64,000 nt of DNA from Cytophagales bacterium UBA2561 (GTDB lineage Bacteria > Bacteroidota > Bacteroidia > Cytophagales > Thermoflexibacteraceae), in contig DDLX01000027.1 of assembly GCA_002340355.1 (NCBI GenBank), positions 1 through 64,000 of the forward strand, in the 5' to 3' direction. The position numbers were made by a program, and so were the translations under genes. Each line of letters starts with the position of its first letter. Position 1 is the first letter of the stretch. This document shows positions 35,044 through 43,847 of the stretch, in pieces. The notes under the pieces were generated by a model, which saw nothing but the letters and a program-made list of their open reading frames with translations, was not told the origin of the DNA and ran no database searches.

Positions 35044-36321
35044 TTATAATTTAACATAATTCTGCAGTAACTGATAAAACTTAAAGATATCCATGAAAGA
35101 ATTGTACAATGGAACAGGAGCAATTCGGATCACATCAGGCTCGCGCCAATCGCCAATTACACCGTTCTCTGTCAGAAAATCAAACAACTTTTTACCTTCT
35201 TTAGGTACAATTAAAGACAATTGACAACCACGCTCTGATGAGTTTTTAGGGGTAATGATTTCAATTTGAATACGTTTTTGTTCGTTATTGAACTCTTGAA
35301 TCAAGAATTCTAAGAAGCCTGTAATTTTTAGGCTTTTTTGTCGCAAATTAGAAAATCCAGCTTTTTCAAAAATTTCTAACGAAGCTCGATGAATCGCCAT
35401 TGGAATAATTTGAGCATTACTCAACTGCCAGCCTTCTGCACCCTCCATCGGAACAAAACCCTTTTCCATCAAAAACCGCCGTTTTTCATCATGTCCCCAC
35501 CAACCTGCAAAACGAGGCAATTCATTATTTCTTCCATGTTTTTCGTGTACAAAAACTCCTGAAGTTCCACCAGCTCCAGAATTTAAATATTTGTATGAAC
35601 ACCATACTGCAAAGTCCACATTCCAATCATGTAGTTGTAAAGGAATATTCCCTGCTACATGTGCTAAATCAAATCCTGCAAACGCCCCTATTTCATGTGA
35701 TTTTTTTGTAATTTGCTCTAAATCAAAAAATTGACCTGTATAATAATTAATTCCTCCAAACAAAATCAAAGCCAATTGATCTTTATGTTCTTCAATTTTT
35801 TGTAAAATATCTTCGGTTCGTAAGGTGTGTTCATTAGCTCGAGGATGAACTTCAATAATTGACTCTTCGGGAGAAAACCCATGAAATTTAACTTGACTTT
35901 CAATTGCATATTGGTCAGAAGGAAAAGCTCCTCCTTCCATCAAAATCTTAAATTTCTTTGAGGTCGGTTGGTAAAATGAAACCAACATCAAATGTAAATT
36001 TACAGTCAGGTTATTCATAACTACAACCTCTGAAGGCATTGCTCCAACTAATTTTGCACTTGGTTTAGTCAATAACTTGTGATAATAAAGCCAAGGATTT
36101 TCACCTTTAAAATGTCCTTCAACCGCTAAATTTTCCCATTTTTCGAGTTCTTTATCAATGTAAGTTTTAGCCGATTTTGGTTGTAATCCTAAGGAATTTC
36201 CACAAAAATAAATTGTTTCTTGACTATTTTTCTGAGGAATTAAAAAATAATTTCGAAAGTCCCGTAATGGGTCAATTTTGTCTAAATGATTAGCAAAATT
36301 TTCAGTATTTTGATAGTCCAT
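35044..36321 (-). CDS. kynU: Kynureninase
   Basis: 425 residues, standard length. A PLP enzyme that cleaves kynurenine to anthranilate, or 3-hydroxykynurenine to 3-hydroxyanthranilate, plus alanine. Motifs are IYFCGNSLGLQPKSA at the N-terminus, GFDLAHVAGN (cofactor Asp and His), VWCSYKYLNSGAGG with the Schiff-base Lys, and RFAGWWGHDEKRRFLM. Both the tryptophan breakdown and the NAD de novo route use it; no other kynurenine gene is next to it. Upstream of and codirectional with gldA, 68 bases apart. Confidence 0.96.
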   Translation of the reverse strand: MDYQNTENFANHLDKIDPLRDFRNYFLIPQKNSQETIYFCGNSLGLQPKSAKTYIDKELEKWENLAVEGHFKGENPWLYYHKLLTKPSAKLVGAMPSEVVVMNNLTVNLHLMLVSFYQPTSKKFKILMEGGAFPSDQYAIESQVKFHGFSPEESIIEVHPRANEHTLRTEDILQKIEEHKDQLALILFGGINYYTGQFFDLEQITKKSHEIGAFAGFDLAHVAGNIPLQLHDWNVDFAVWCSYKYLNSGAGGTSGVFVHEKHGRNNELPRFAGWWGHDEKRRFLMEKGFVPMEGAEGWQLSNAQIIPMAIHRASLEIFEKAGFSNLRQKSLKITGFLEFLIQEFNNEQKRIQIEIITPKNSSERGCQLSLIVPKEGKKLFDFLTENGVIGDWREPDVIRIAPVPLYNSFMDIFKFYQLLQNYVKL

Positions 36322-36647
36322 ATTAATTTTAAACTTTCTAGTATTTAAATTTATGAATAGTGGATTGTTGTAAGTTACTATTTATTTTTCCTTTGAAAAA
36401 GAGCTAGTAAGTTAAGCATAATTGACAAATTTGACTTTTCTTTTGATAACTTATTGAGTCACTTTAGGTTTTCATTTCTTTATTAATTAAATAAAATTAT
36501 AAACTTATAAAAACAGATGATTTTTTGTAATATATTGTTATTCAACAAAATACATACTTTATTGAAAAAGTATTTTTCAAAGTAAAAATTTTAATCTCTA
36601 TAAAAAATAAGCCTCAATTCAAAGGTGAAATCTGATTTTCCAATAAA
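36322..36647. other. Divergent intergenic region between kynU and the AraC regulator
   Basis: AT-rich. I see no gene, no strong promoter match and no clear operator. Confidence 0.5.
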
Positions 36648-37592
36648 ATGAAAAAACACTCAAAAATACTGCAGGATGAATACAAAGCCCGTATCAACAA
36701 GGTTTTTGATTACATTGAAAACCACATTGATCATCCATTTACATTAGCAGAATTGGCTTCCGTAGCTAGTTTTTCTAAGTTTCACTTTTCACGTATTTTT
36801 CAAGCCTTAGTTGGCGAAACTCCCTTTCAGTTTATCTTGCGAGTACGCCTAGAGAAAGCAGCTTCCTTGATTAGAATGAGTCCGCAAAATACCCTTTCGG
36901 ATATTGCCTTTCAATGTGGATTTTCAGATATTTCTATTTTTTCTCGAAACTTTAAAAGTCATTTTGGAGTATCTCCTTCTCAATATCGAATGACCCAAGA
37001 AGAAGATCGCAATTTGAGTCAAGAGGATAGCAAAGAACATCAAGCCGAAACATCCGCATCAATGTACTTTTGTACCAGTTCTAACAAAATAAAATGGAAA
37101 ACTAACATGGAAATTAACAAAAGTGTGGAAGTGAAAGATCTTCCTTCAATGACGGTAGCTTATGTCAGACATATCGGTCCATACATGGGTGATGAAAAAC
37201 TATTTGAACGGTTGTGGAATCAACTCTTTGCATGGGCGGGACCTCGTGGATTATTAGGTGGCGAATCCTTTAACTCGCTTATTATTTATCATGATGATCC
37301 CAATGTTACGGTTGAAGATAAACTTCGATTAAGTGTATGTATTACTGTTCCCGAAGACACCAAAGTTGATGGAGAAATTGGTAAAATGGAAGTCGAATCA
37401 GGAAAATGTGTTGTGGCTCGTTTTATTTTAGACCCCTCACAGTTCAAAACAGCTTGGGAGTGGGTTTATGGGCAATGGTTTCCTACAAGTGGTTATCAAC
37501 CAGATGATAAGCCTTGTTTTGAAATGTATCCTGAAGCCCCTGAAGATGGTAAGTTTACTGTGGATATTTGTGTCCCAGTCAAACCTTTGTAA
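36648..37592 (+). CDS. AraC-family regulator with GyrI-like ligand domain
   Basis: 314 residues. The AraC DNA-binding domain comes first (about 10-115): FTLAELASVASFSKFHFSRIF and LSDIAFQCGFSDISIFSRNFK are the two helix-turn-helices. The C-terminal half (about 158-314) is a GyrI/SbmC-like domain (VKDLPSMTVAYVRHIGPYMG) that binds small amphipathic molecules. This is the Rob/SoxS-like layout of multidrug or toxic-compound sensors. Targets cannot be read from here, but divergent kynU is the nearest candidate. Confidence 0.93.
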   Translation: MKKHSKILQDEYKARINKVFDYIENHIDHPFTLAELASVASFSKFHFSRIFQALVGETPFQFILRVRLEKAASLIRMSPQNTLSDIAFQCGFSDISIFSRNFKSHFGVSPSQYRMTQEEDRNLSQEDSKEHQAETSASMYFCTSSNKIKWKTNMEINKSVEVKDLPSMTVAYVRHIGPYMGDEKLFERLWNQLFAWAGPRGLLGGESFNSLIIYHDDPNVTVEDKLRLSVCITVPEDTKVDGEIGKMEVESGKCVVARFILDPSQFKTAWEWVYGQWFPTSGYQPDDKPCFEMYPEAPEDGKFTVDICVPVKPL

Positions 37593-37627
37593 TTTGGTTA
37601 TAAATAACAAGCTGTGTATTTAGATTG

Positions 37628-37660
37628 TACCTTTGGCAAAGTTTGAAACTTTGCTAAAGG
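37628..37660. terminator. Hairpin, ACCTTTG family, copy 4
   Basis: ACCTTTGGCAAAGTTT pairs with AAACTTTGCTAAAGGT (15 of 16). It lies 36 bases after the AraC-family gene and is followed by a short T-rich stretch. Confidence 0.75.
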
Positions 37661-37820
37661 TTTAATAATCAACTTATTATACAATAATTCCTATTTTATT
37701 TTATATATTCATCATATTATATGAGGCTAAACACCACACTTCATTTTATAATAAATTTTGTATTTTTAAGGCTAAACAAGAAATAAAACATCCATCAAGT
37801 ATCTTAAAATAATACAAATT

Positions 37821-38711
37821 TTGAAACTTGCAGTTACTGATATTGGCTCCAATGCCATTCGTTTTCATGTGGCTCGTTATACCGAACACGACAATCAAAT
37901 TTATACCAAGCGTTTAGAGCATATTCGCTTCCCCTTACGACTCGGAAAAGATGTCTTTTCCAAAGGAAAAATTACCCGAAAAAGTGAAGATCGCTTCTTA
38001 AAATTAATGCAAACTTTTCGGCTTTTAATAGACCTTTATGAGGTTAAGGACTATATGGTTTGTGCAACGTCAGCAATGCGTGAAGCTTCTAATGGTCAGG
38101 AAATTGCTGATAAAGTACAAATGCTTTTCGGACTTTCAGTTAATATTATTTCAGGAGAGGAAGAAGCAGAAATTCTGGCTCGTTCTATTGTCCCTCATTT
38201 GGATGAAAATAATTACTTACATATTGATGTAGGTGGTGGAAGTACAGAACTAAATTTATATTCTAATTACCAAAAAATAGCGTCGAAGTCATTTCGAATT
38301 GGAGGAGTGCGAAGTATCGAACATGATAATTCTGAAGTATTTATGATGATTGAAAATTGGATTCAGACACATACCAAATCTTTGAAAAATACAATTATTG
38401 CTGTTGGTACAGGGGGTAATATTAATAAGATTTTTGAGTTGTCTAAAACCTCAAAAGGTGAAGCAATGAACTTACAAAGAGGCGAGCAAATTCGCACAGA
38501 ATTACTTCAGTATACTCCTAAAGAACGGGAACGATTGTATAGCCTTAATAAAGATCGTGCGGATGTCATTGTTCCTGCCAGTCAAATTTATTTTAATATT
38601 ATGCGATATGCCAACATTGACCAAATTTTAGTACCTAATATCGGATTAAAAGATGGAATGCTACAAATACTTTATGAACGTCAAAACCAACAAGTTACCT
38701 CTTCTGAGTGA
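37821..38711 (+). CDS. Ppx/GppA-family phosphatase (exopolyphosphatase-like)
   Basis: 296 residues starting at TTG, right before KLAVTDIGSNAIRF, the phosphate-1 loop of the family; no ATG precedes it in frame. Further motifs are CATSAMREASNGQ, ISGEEEAEIL and HIDVGGGSTEL. The family hydrolyses polyphosphate or pppGpp. At about 300 residues it is the short form, with only the two catalytic ASKHA lobes and no C-terminal HD-like domain. It lies between two family hairpins, so it is probably a single-gene transcript. Confidence 0.9.
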   Translation: MKLAVTDIGSNAIRFHVARYTEHDNQIYTKRLEHIRFPLRLGKDVFSKGKITRKSEDRFLKLMQTFRLLIDLYEVKDYMVCATSAMREASNGQEIADKVQMLFGLSVNIISGEEEAEILARSIVPHLDENNYLHIDVGGGSTELNLYSNYQKIASKSFRIGGVRSIEHDNSEVFMMIENWIQTHTKSLKNTIIAVGTGGNINKIFELSKTSKGEAMNLQRGEQIRTELLQYTPKERERLYSLNKDRADVIVPASQIYFNIMRYANIDQILVPNIGLKDGMLQILYERQNQQVTSSE

Positions 38712-38734
38712 TGCATAATTAAACTATTTATATG

Positions 38735-38770
38735 TACCTTTGACAAATTTTAGACTTAGGTCAAAGGTAT
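38735..38770. terminator. Hairpin, ACCTTTG family, copy 5
   Basis: ATACCTTTGA-type arm: TACCTTTGAC pairs with GTCAAAGGTA around a 15-base loop. It lies between the convergent Ppx/GppA and nucleotidyltransferase genes, so it may stop both. Confidence 0.75.
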
Positions 38771-38830
38771 AATCTAAACTACAGATTAGTACAAGACCTA
38801 TCATTTTTAGATGAAATTTTATGTTAAAAT

Positions 38831-39907
38831 TCATTTTATTGATTGATAATAACTTCTCCTAATTTGTACTAATATCTCCTCAATTTGCACTAAATTAGGC
38901 TCTTCAGGTAAATCACTTTGCTCGAACAATATATCAATTTGGTACAATTTCTCTTCTGCTTTTTTCATCAATTCATCATAAGAAAATTCACCATTTCGAA
39001 TACTAAATAAAAAATCTCGGTCAGGTCGACGAACCATAATTTTTCCTGTACGAGCTATTTCTTCTGCCATATTTAACAATCGGAAGGTATGCATTAAGTT
39101 TTTGGAATCGTAATTTTGAGCGTGCGAAATAGTCTTTTCATAGCGAGCTTCATTCCGATTCCTAACCCATTCCCAATATTCCTTATAATTCTTGCAATAT
39201 TTCGTGTAACCATCCTTATTAAAGTATAAATAAGTGATTACTTTTTGTCCTTTAGGTACCGAACTTAAACTTACCTCATTTGAGGTTTCTTTTTGAATAA
39301 TTCCTTTGTAATTGAATTGTTCTTGAGTATCATAAAACAAAGCAAATAAACCTTTCATATTGCTCAGTTTAACCAATCCACAGTTTTCTTGTTGGTAATG
39401 ATTTTTTTCTAACCAATTCAATAAAGTCGTTGTACCTGAGTTATTTGTAACTTGGCAAAAATGTAAAATAGATTTTCGTTCTTGGCTAACAGGATTAAAT
39501 ATTTTCTTGTTCAACCCTTTCGCTTTCTGAATTTGTGCCCTTGCATATCCTACAAAGGTTTTTCGACATAACTTTGATAAAAATAGTTCTGGTTTTAATT
39601 GATTCATCAATGGATTTTTTTGTAAAATACAGTCTTTAGGCATCGCTATTAATTCTAAAATATTAGGATTATTTTTAGATAATAATTCTACAAAACGAGT
39701 TAATTCATAAAAAATTATATCATTACTTTTGTCAGCAACTTGGGGCGTATAATTTAAGCCAAAAATCTGATTTTCAGGCAATACAAAAACTCCTCGAATA
39801 TCAGTATCCGACTGTGGAGTATCCAGACCATACCCTCGACTTCCTGATATTGCTTCCAGAATAATCATTTGATTTTGATGTAGATTTTTTATGGACAGCT
39901 TTCTCAT
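38831..39907 (-). CDS. Predicted nucleotidyltransferase of the YcgL/RlaP type
   Basis: 358 residues. The polymerase-beta nucleotidyltransferase core is near the N-terminus: ISGSRGYGLDTPQSDTDIRG, with Gly22-Ser23 and metal ligands Asp34 and Asp36. This wording (GSRGYG...SDxDxRG) is characteristic of COG3541, a family proposed from genome context to act in RNA repair. The C-terminal 200 residues are helical with NGEFSYDELMKKAEEKL near the end. Substrate unproven. It is a lone gene, convergent with the Ppx/GppA gene. Confidence 0.85.
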   Translation of the reverse strand: MRKLSIKNLHQNQMIILEAISGSRGYGLDTPQSDTDIRGVFVLPENQIFGLNYTPQVADKSNDIIFYELTRFVELLSKNNPNILELIAMPKDCILQKNPLMNQLKPELFLSKLCRKTFVGYARAQIQKAKGLNKKIFNPVSQERKSILHFCQVTNNSGTTTLLNWLEKNHYQQENCGLVKLSNMKGLFALFYDTQEQFNYKGIIQKETSNEVSLSSVPKGQKVITYLYFNKDGYTKYCKNYKEYWEWVRNRNEARYEKTISHAQNYDSKNLMHTFRLLNMAEEIARTGKIMVRRPDRDFLFSIRNGEFSYDELMKKAEEKLYQIDILFEQSDLPEEPNLVQIEEILVQIRRSYYQSIK

Positions 39908-40253
39908 AAAGTTAAATTTATTAAAAATATATTCATTTCTTAATAAAGAATATTTTATAGAAATTTTCAGATAATTCTTAAACTTTCTTATTACAAAAAA
40001 GACAAAAACTACTCTACCCTACTAAAAATGATTTACTAAATATATTTAGTATTGAAATTATTGAACAATCTTTGTTTATTAAGCTAAATGATAATCAGTA
40101 ATTTGTAAATCAATAAAATTTTAGTAGAGTAGATAAAAGCTTATTCTTAAGAAATTTCTTTGCTTAATTTTTGCTTTTTTTACTTTAAATTTATATTATT
40201 GATAACAAATCATTGTTATACGAATAATTTGTTAGTCAATAAACAATACATCT
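39908..40253. promoter_or_regulatory. Divergent region with palindromes upstream of hmgA
   Basis: It contains a perfect 18-base palindrome, TACTAAATATATTTAGTA, at 40034-40051. It lies inside a wider inverted repeat, CTACCCTACTAAAA (40014-40027) against TTTTAGTAGAGTAG (40119-40132), matching at 13 of 14 positions. These are candidate regulator sites for hmgA or the divergent nucleotidyltransferase gene. Confidence 0.5.
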
Positions 40254-41411
40254 ATGCCTATCTATCATCATTTGGGAGAAATCCCACCTAAACGACACAT
40301 CATTTTTGAAAAACCAAACGGAGGACTTTATTCCGAACAACTATTTGGAACAGAGGGCTTTTCGGGAATGTCTTCTTTACTTTATCATGTGCATCCCCCG
40401 ACTATGACCCGTCAATTTTTAGAGTCATATTCGGTTACTCCCAAAATTGCGATCGATAAAAATATAATGCCTCGCAAATTTATCAGTTTTGACATTGCTC
40501 CTCAAGATGACTTTTTAGAATCTCGTGTTTTATTGATGGTTAATTCGGATTTACAAATTGGGGTGGCAGCTCCTCAAAAATCCCTGACCGATTATTTTTA
40601 TAAAAATGCCGATGCTGATGAGTTAATTTTTGTCCATCGAGGTACGGGAAAACTTCGTACTATGTTAGGGAATATCGCCTTTGAATCAGGGGATTATCTA
40701 GTGATTCCGAGAGGGATGATTTATCAAATTGACTTCGATACACCCAAAAATCGTTTATTATATATAGCGTCATTTAGCCCAATTTATACCCCCAAACGAT
40801 ACCGAAATAATTTCGGACAATTAGTAGAACATTCTCCTTTTTGTGAGCGCGATTTGAAACTTCCTCAAGATCTCGAAACGCATGATGAAACAGGGGATTT
40901 TTTGATTAAAATCCGAAAACAAGGTAGAATTCATCCTGTTGTTTATGCTTCTCATCCGTTTGATATAGTAGGTTGGGACGGCTATAATTTTCCTTATGGT
41001 TTTTCGATTCATAATTTTGAACCAATTACAGGACGAGTTCATCAGCCGCCCCCAGTTCATCAAACTTTTCAGGCACATAACTTTGTAGTTTGCTCATTTT
41101 GTCCTCGTTTATATGATTATCATCCCAAAGCAATTCCAGCCCCATATCATCACAGCAATATTGATTCAGATGAGGTTTTATATTATGCTGATGGTGATTT
41201 CATGAGCCGAAATGACATAGAAGCAGGACACATTAGTTTACATCCAAGTGGAATTCCACATGGACCTCATCCGAAGGCAATTGAGCGAAGTATTGGTAAA
41301 ACTGAAACGCAAGAACTTGCTGTAATGATTGACCCCTTCCGACCATTGCAGTTAACCACTGAAGCGATTCATATTCAAGACGAAAATTATCATCAATCTT
41401 GGTTAGAATAA
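40254..41411 (+). CDS. hmgA: Homogentisate 1,2-dioxygenase
   Basis: 385 residues, somewhat shorter than the 430-440 of proteobacterial and mammalian enzymes. It opens the homogentisate ring to maleylacetoacetate in tyrosine and phenylalanine breakdown. The cupin iron site is visible near the C-terminus: PYHHSNIDSDEVLYYADGDF, then HISLHPSGIPHGPHP with the conserved His residues, and ETQELAVMIDPF. The N-terminus MPIYHHLGEIPPKRH is that of the Bacteroidota group. No other homogentisate pathway gene is adjacent. Confidence 0.93.
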   Translation: MPIYHHLGEIPPKRHIIFEKPNGGLYSEQLFGTEGFSGMSSLLYHVHPPTMTRQFLESYSVTPKIAIDKNIMPRKFISFDIAPQDDFLESRVLLMVNSDLQIGVAAPQKSLTDYFYKNADADELIFVHRGTGKLRTMLGNIAFESGDYLVIPRGMIYQIDFDTPKNRLLYIASFSPIYTPKRYRNNFGQLVEHSPFCERDLKLPQDLETHDETGDFLIKIRKQGRIHPVVYASHPFDIVGWDGYNFPYGFSIHNFEPITGRVHQPPPVHQTFQAHNFVVCSFCPRLYDYHPKAIPAPYHHSNIDSDEVLYYADGDFMSRNDIEAGHISLHPSGIPHGPHPKAIERSIGKTETQELAVMIDPFRPLQLTTEAIHIQDENYHQSWLE

Positions 41412-41813
41412 AGATCACTTTTTAACTTTCTTAAGTGTAGGCTCTATTTCATAGACTTGATTTGGCAAAATAAAAACAATTGTAATTATCCCTTCTCCAA
41501 GATCTATAGTTTTGTTTGCCGTATTTTGGGTTTTTATACAAATTTCCTTTTATAATTAAATGGAATAAAATTCTGAAACGACTTTGTGTATTTCTTTTGA
41601 TTGATTTAGTTTTTGCTTTTCAAAATCCATAAAAGTAATAAGAAGATGGCGACATTTTGCTTCATTTATTCATTACTTTTATGTAATCAATCCACCAACA
41701 TAAGTTAAACAAAACTATACTACCAGCCTGATAACGGATACAGGATTGCTGACTAATTACAGTTTTTTTGAAAAAAATCAAGAAGATGGATAAATAAAAA
41801 ATAAGGCTAAATA
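41412..41813. other. Intergenic region, no gene seen
   Basis: AT-rich spacer after hmgA. No convincing hairpin or coding stretch was found. The tetR promoter starts at its right end. Confidence 0.5.
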
Positions 41814-41859
41814 TTTGAAATATAAAAATTTTGTTTTAATTTTGTAAGCGATTACTCAC
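41814..41859 (+). promoter_or_regulatory. tetR promoter with overlapping operator 1
   Basis: TTTG at 41814-41817, a 19-base spacer and TAATTTTG at 41837-41844 form a good Bacteroidota promoter. Directly on its end sits GTAAGCGATTACTCAC (41844-41859), which shares GATTACTCACTTT with the site at 42409. An operator here would block its own promoter, so autorepression is expected. Confidence 0.7.
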
Positions 41860-41867
41860 TTTTTATA

Positions 41868-42389
41868 ATGACAGATAAAAAAGAAAAAATTATTACGGTA
41901 GCTTTAGAACTTTTTGCTAATGAGGGCTATAGTACCACTGCTACAAGCAAAATAGCTCGAAAGGCAGGTGTTTCAGAAGGGTTGATTTTCAGGCATTTTG
42001 AAAATAAAAAAGGGCTTTTAGAGGCTATTATAAAAGACGCAGACCTCAAATTGGGGCAAGTATTCGCACCAATTATCTTCGAAAGTGACCCTAAAGAAGT
42101 CATTCGTCACACAATTGAAACACCTTTCAACTTAGATAAATCAGAGTATAATTTCTGGAAATTACAATATAAACTAAAATGGCAAGAAGAATATAATAAC
42201 CCTCATAAGATGAAACCATTATATGATAAATTAACCTGGGCTTTTACAGAATTGGGCTATCAGCAGGCAGAAGAGGAAGCACAGCTATTAACCTATATAT
42301 TGGATAGTATTACAATGGTTACTCTCAGAGGAAAGATTGAAGTATCAGATAAATTCAGAATTTTTTTATTAGAAAAATATAACCTTTAG
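41868..42389 (+). CDS. TetR-family transcriptional regulator
   Basis: 173 residues. N-terminal helix-turn-helix with TSKIARKAGVSEGLIFRHFENKKGLL at about residues 26-51 in two parts (recognition helix GLIFRHF). The C-terminal ligand domain (about 60-173) is not assignable. It sits between two matching operator-like sites, one on its own promoter and one in front of the downstream dehydrogenase gene, which strongly suggests it represses both until a small molecule binds. Confidence 0.93.
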   Translation: MTDKKEKIITVALELFANEGYSTTATSKIARKAGVSEGLIFRHFENKKGLLEAIIKDADLKLGQVFAPIIFESDPKEVIRHTIETPFNLDKSEYNFWKLQYKLKWQEEYNNPHKMKPLYDKLTWAFTELGYQQAEEEAQLLTYILDSITMVTLRGKIEVSDKFRIFLLEKYNL

Positions 42390-42408
42390 CTATTTTTTTA
42401 CGTTATTT

Positions 42409-42424
42409 GTGAGTGATTACTCAC
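42409..42424 (+). promoter_or_regulatory. TetR operator 2, upstream of the SDR gene
   Basis: GTGAGTGATTACTCAC is palindromic at 14 of 16 positions. As at site 1, it starts at the last G of a TTTG (TTATTTG), suggesting the same promoter/operator geometry, with a leader of about 100 bases to the SDR gene. Confidence 0.7.
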
Positions 42425-42523
42425 TTTATTATTTCTAACTCATCACTTTAGGTGAGTCCATAATGAGTTTTTATATTAAAATGTTAGACCTCTTATTTTC
42501 AAACTATTAATTTTAAATTAAAA

Positions 42524-43339
42524 ATGAGCAAAACCATTTTCATCACAGGTTCGAGTACAGGTATTGGAAAAGCAACAGCTAAATTCTTCCAAGCCAAAGG
42601 TTGGAATGTTGTAGCAACCATGCGAACTCCTGAGAAAGAAGACCAACTCACACAGTTAGAAAACGTCTTAGTTACTCGTCTGGATGTACAGGATTATGCC
42701 AGCATCGAAAATGCGGTAAACGAGGCAATTGAGAAATTTGGTCAGATTGATGTTGTTTTAAACAATGCGGGTTATGGCTTAATGGGAACATTCGAATCGA
42801 CTAAACGAGAAAGCATTATGCGCCAATATGAGGTCAATGTATTTGGCTTATTTGATGTAACTCGTGTGATTTTACCTCATTTCCGAGCAAATAAAAGTGG
42901 CTTATTTATCAATGTGTCTTCGGTAGGCGGACGAATTACTTTCCCCTTAGTTTCTCTTTACCATTCGACCAAATTTGCCGTTGAGGGCTTTAGTGAATCG
43001 CTGCATTATGAGGTAGAAAAACTTGGTATTGGGGTGAAAATCCTTGAACCGGGAGCAATTGCAACAGATTTTGGTGGACGTTCTTTAGATTTCCAACATG
43101 ATGAAGGACTCTCTGACTATAATGAGTTTGTAGCTAATGTAATGCAAAAAATTTCGGGAATGATGTCACAAAGCAGTACTCCTGAAAGTGTAGCCGAAGT
43201 AATTTATACTGCTGCTACAGATGGCACCAATCAACTACGATATCATGTGGGGGCAGATGCGGAACAATACTTAGCCCTTCGCAAAAAGACGACAGATGAA
43301 GAGTTTGTAGGTGTGTTCAAAGAGCAATTAGGTTTATAA
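42524..43339 (+). CDS. Short-chain dehydrogenase/reductase
   Basis: 271 residues, classical SDR. NAD(P)-binding FITGSSTGIGKAT, structural NNAGYGLMG, catalytic Ser in INVSSVGGR and Tyr-x3-Lys in LYHSTKFAVEGFSE. Arg in TMRTPEKE after the second strand suggests NADP. The substrate is unknown; relatives include 17-beta-hydroxysteroid-type and retinol-type oxidoreductases. The upstream TetR operator points to induction by its substrate or a toxic aldehyde or ketone. Confidence 0.93.
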   Translation: MSKTIFITGSSTGIGKATAKFFQAKGWNVVATMRTPEKEDQLTQLENVLVTRLDVQDYASIENAVNEAIEKFGQIDVVLNNAGYGLMGTFESTKRESIMRQYEVNVFGLFDVTRVILPHFRANKSGLFINVSSVGGRITFPLVSLYHSTKFAVEGFSESLHYEVEKLGIGVKILEPGAIATDFGGRSLDFQHDEGLSDYNEFVANVMQKISGMMSQSSTPESVAEVIYTAATDGTNQLRYHVGADAEQYLALRKKTTDEEFVGVFKEQLGL

Positions 43340-43353
43340 TCTTTAAAATAAAA

Positions 43354-43395
43354 AAATTTAGACTTGGCAGATTAAAGCTTACCAAGTCTAAATTT
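43354..43395. terminator. Bidirectional terminator between SDR and DUF1294 genes
   Basis: AAATTTAGACTTGG pairs perfectly over 14 bases with CCAAGTCTAAATTT around a 14-base loop, between two convergent genes. Confidence 0.88.
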
Positions 43396-43410
43396 CGTCA
43401 CATTAGATTT

Positions 43411-43686
43411 TTAGAAGTATTTGAAAATAAAATAAACTCCTATTACATTCAAAATTAAGTAAATAGGAACAAGAATTTGGAAAATAAGAGTTTTGGTTTT
43501 ATGTCGAAAGAATGACATTCCAGCACCAACTCCTAAAGCTCCACCAACCAATGCAATAGTTAATAAAGTACGCTCTTTAGTACGCCACTGTTTCTTTTTA
43601 GCCTTACGTTTATCATCTCCCATCATCCAAAAACCATAACCATTGATAATAAACAGATAAATTAATATTCCGTATAAAGTAGTCAT
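43411..43686 (-). CDS. DUF1294 family small membrane protein
   Basis: 91 residues with three hydrophobic segments. The family pattern is clear: NGYGFWMMGDDKRKAKKKQW, RTKERTLLTIALVGGALGVG and SFFRHKTKTLIFQILVP. Function unknown in all relatives. Single gene, convergent with the SDR gene. Confidence 0.9.
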   Translation of the reverse strand: MTTLYGILIYLFIINGYGFWMMGDDKRKAKKKQWRTKERTLLTIALVGGALGVGAGMSFFRHKTKTLIFQILVPIYLILNVIGVYFIFKYF

Positions 43687-43847
43687 ACTTAATTTTGTTT
43701 AGGTTCTAAAATCTATTTTTTTTATTGAAAAAAGAAGCTTTATATTCTTATCATATTTATTTTGTAGATCTCGGAAAGTTAGTTAAAAATTAGTAAAGGA
43801 TTAGAGACAGCTTTCAGATTAAAAATTTAACCCATAAAATAAATCGA

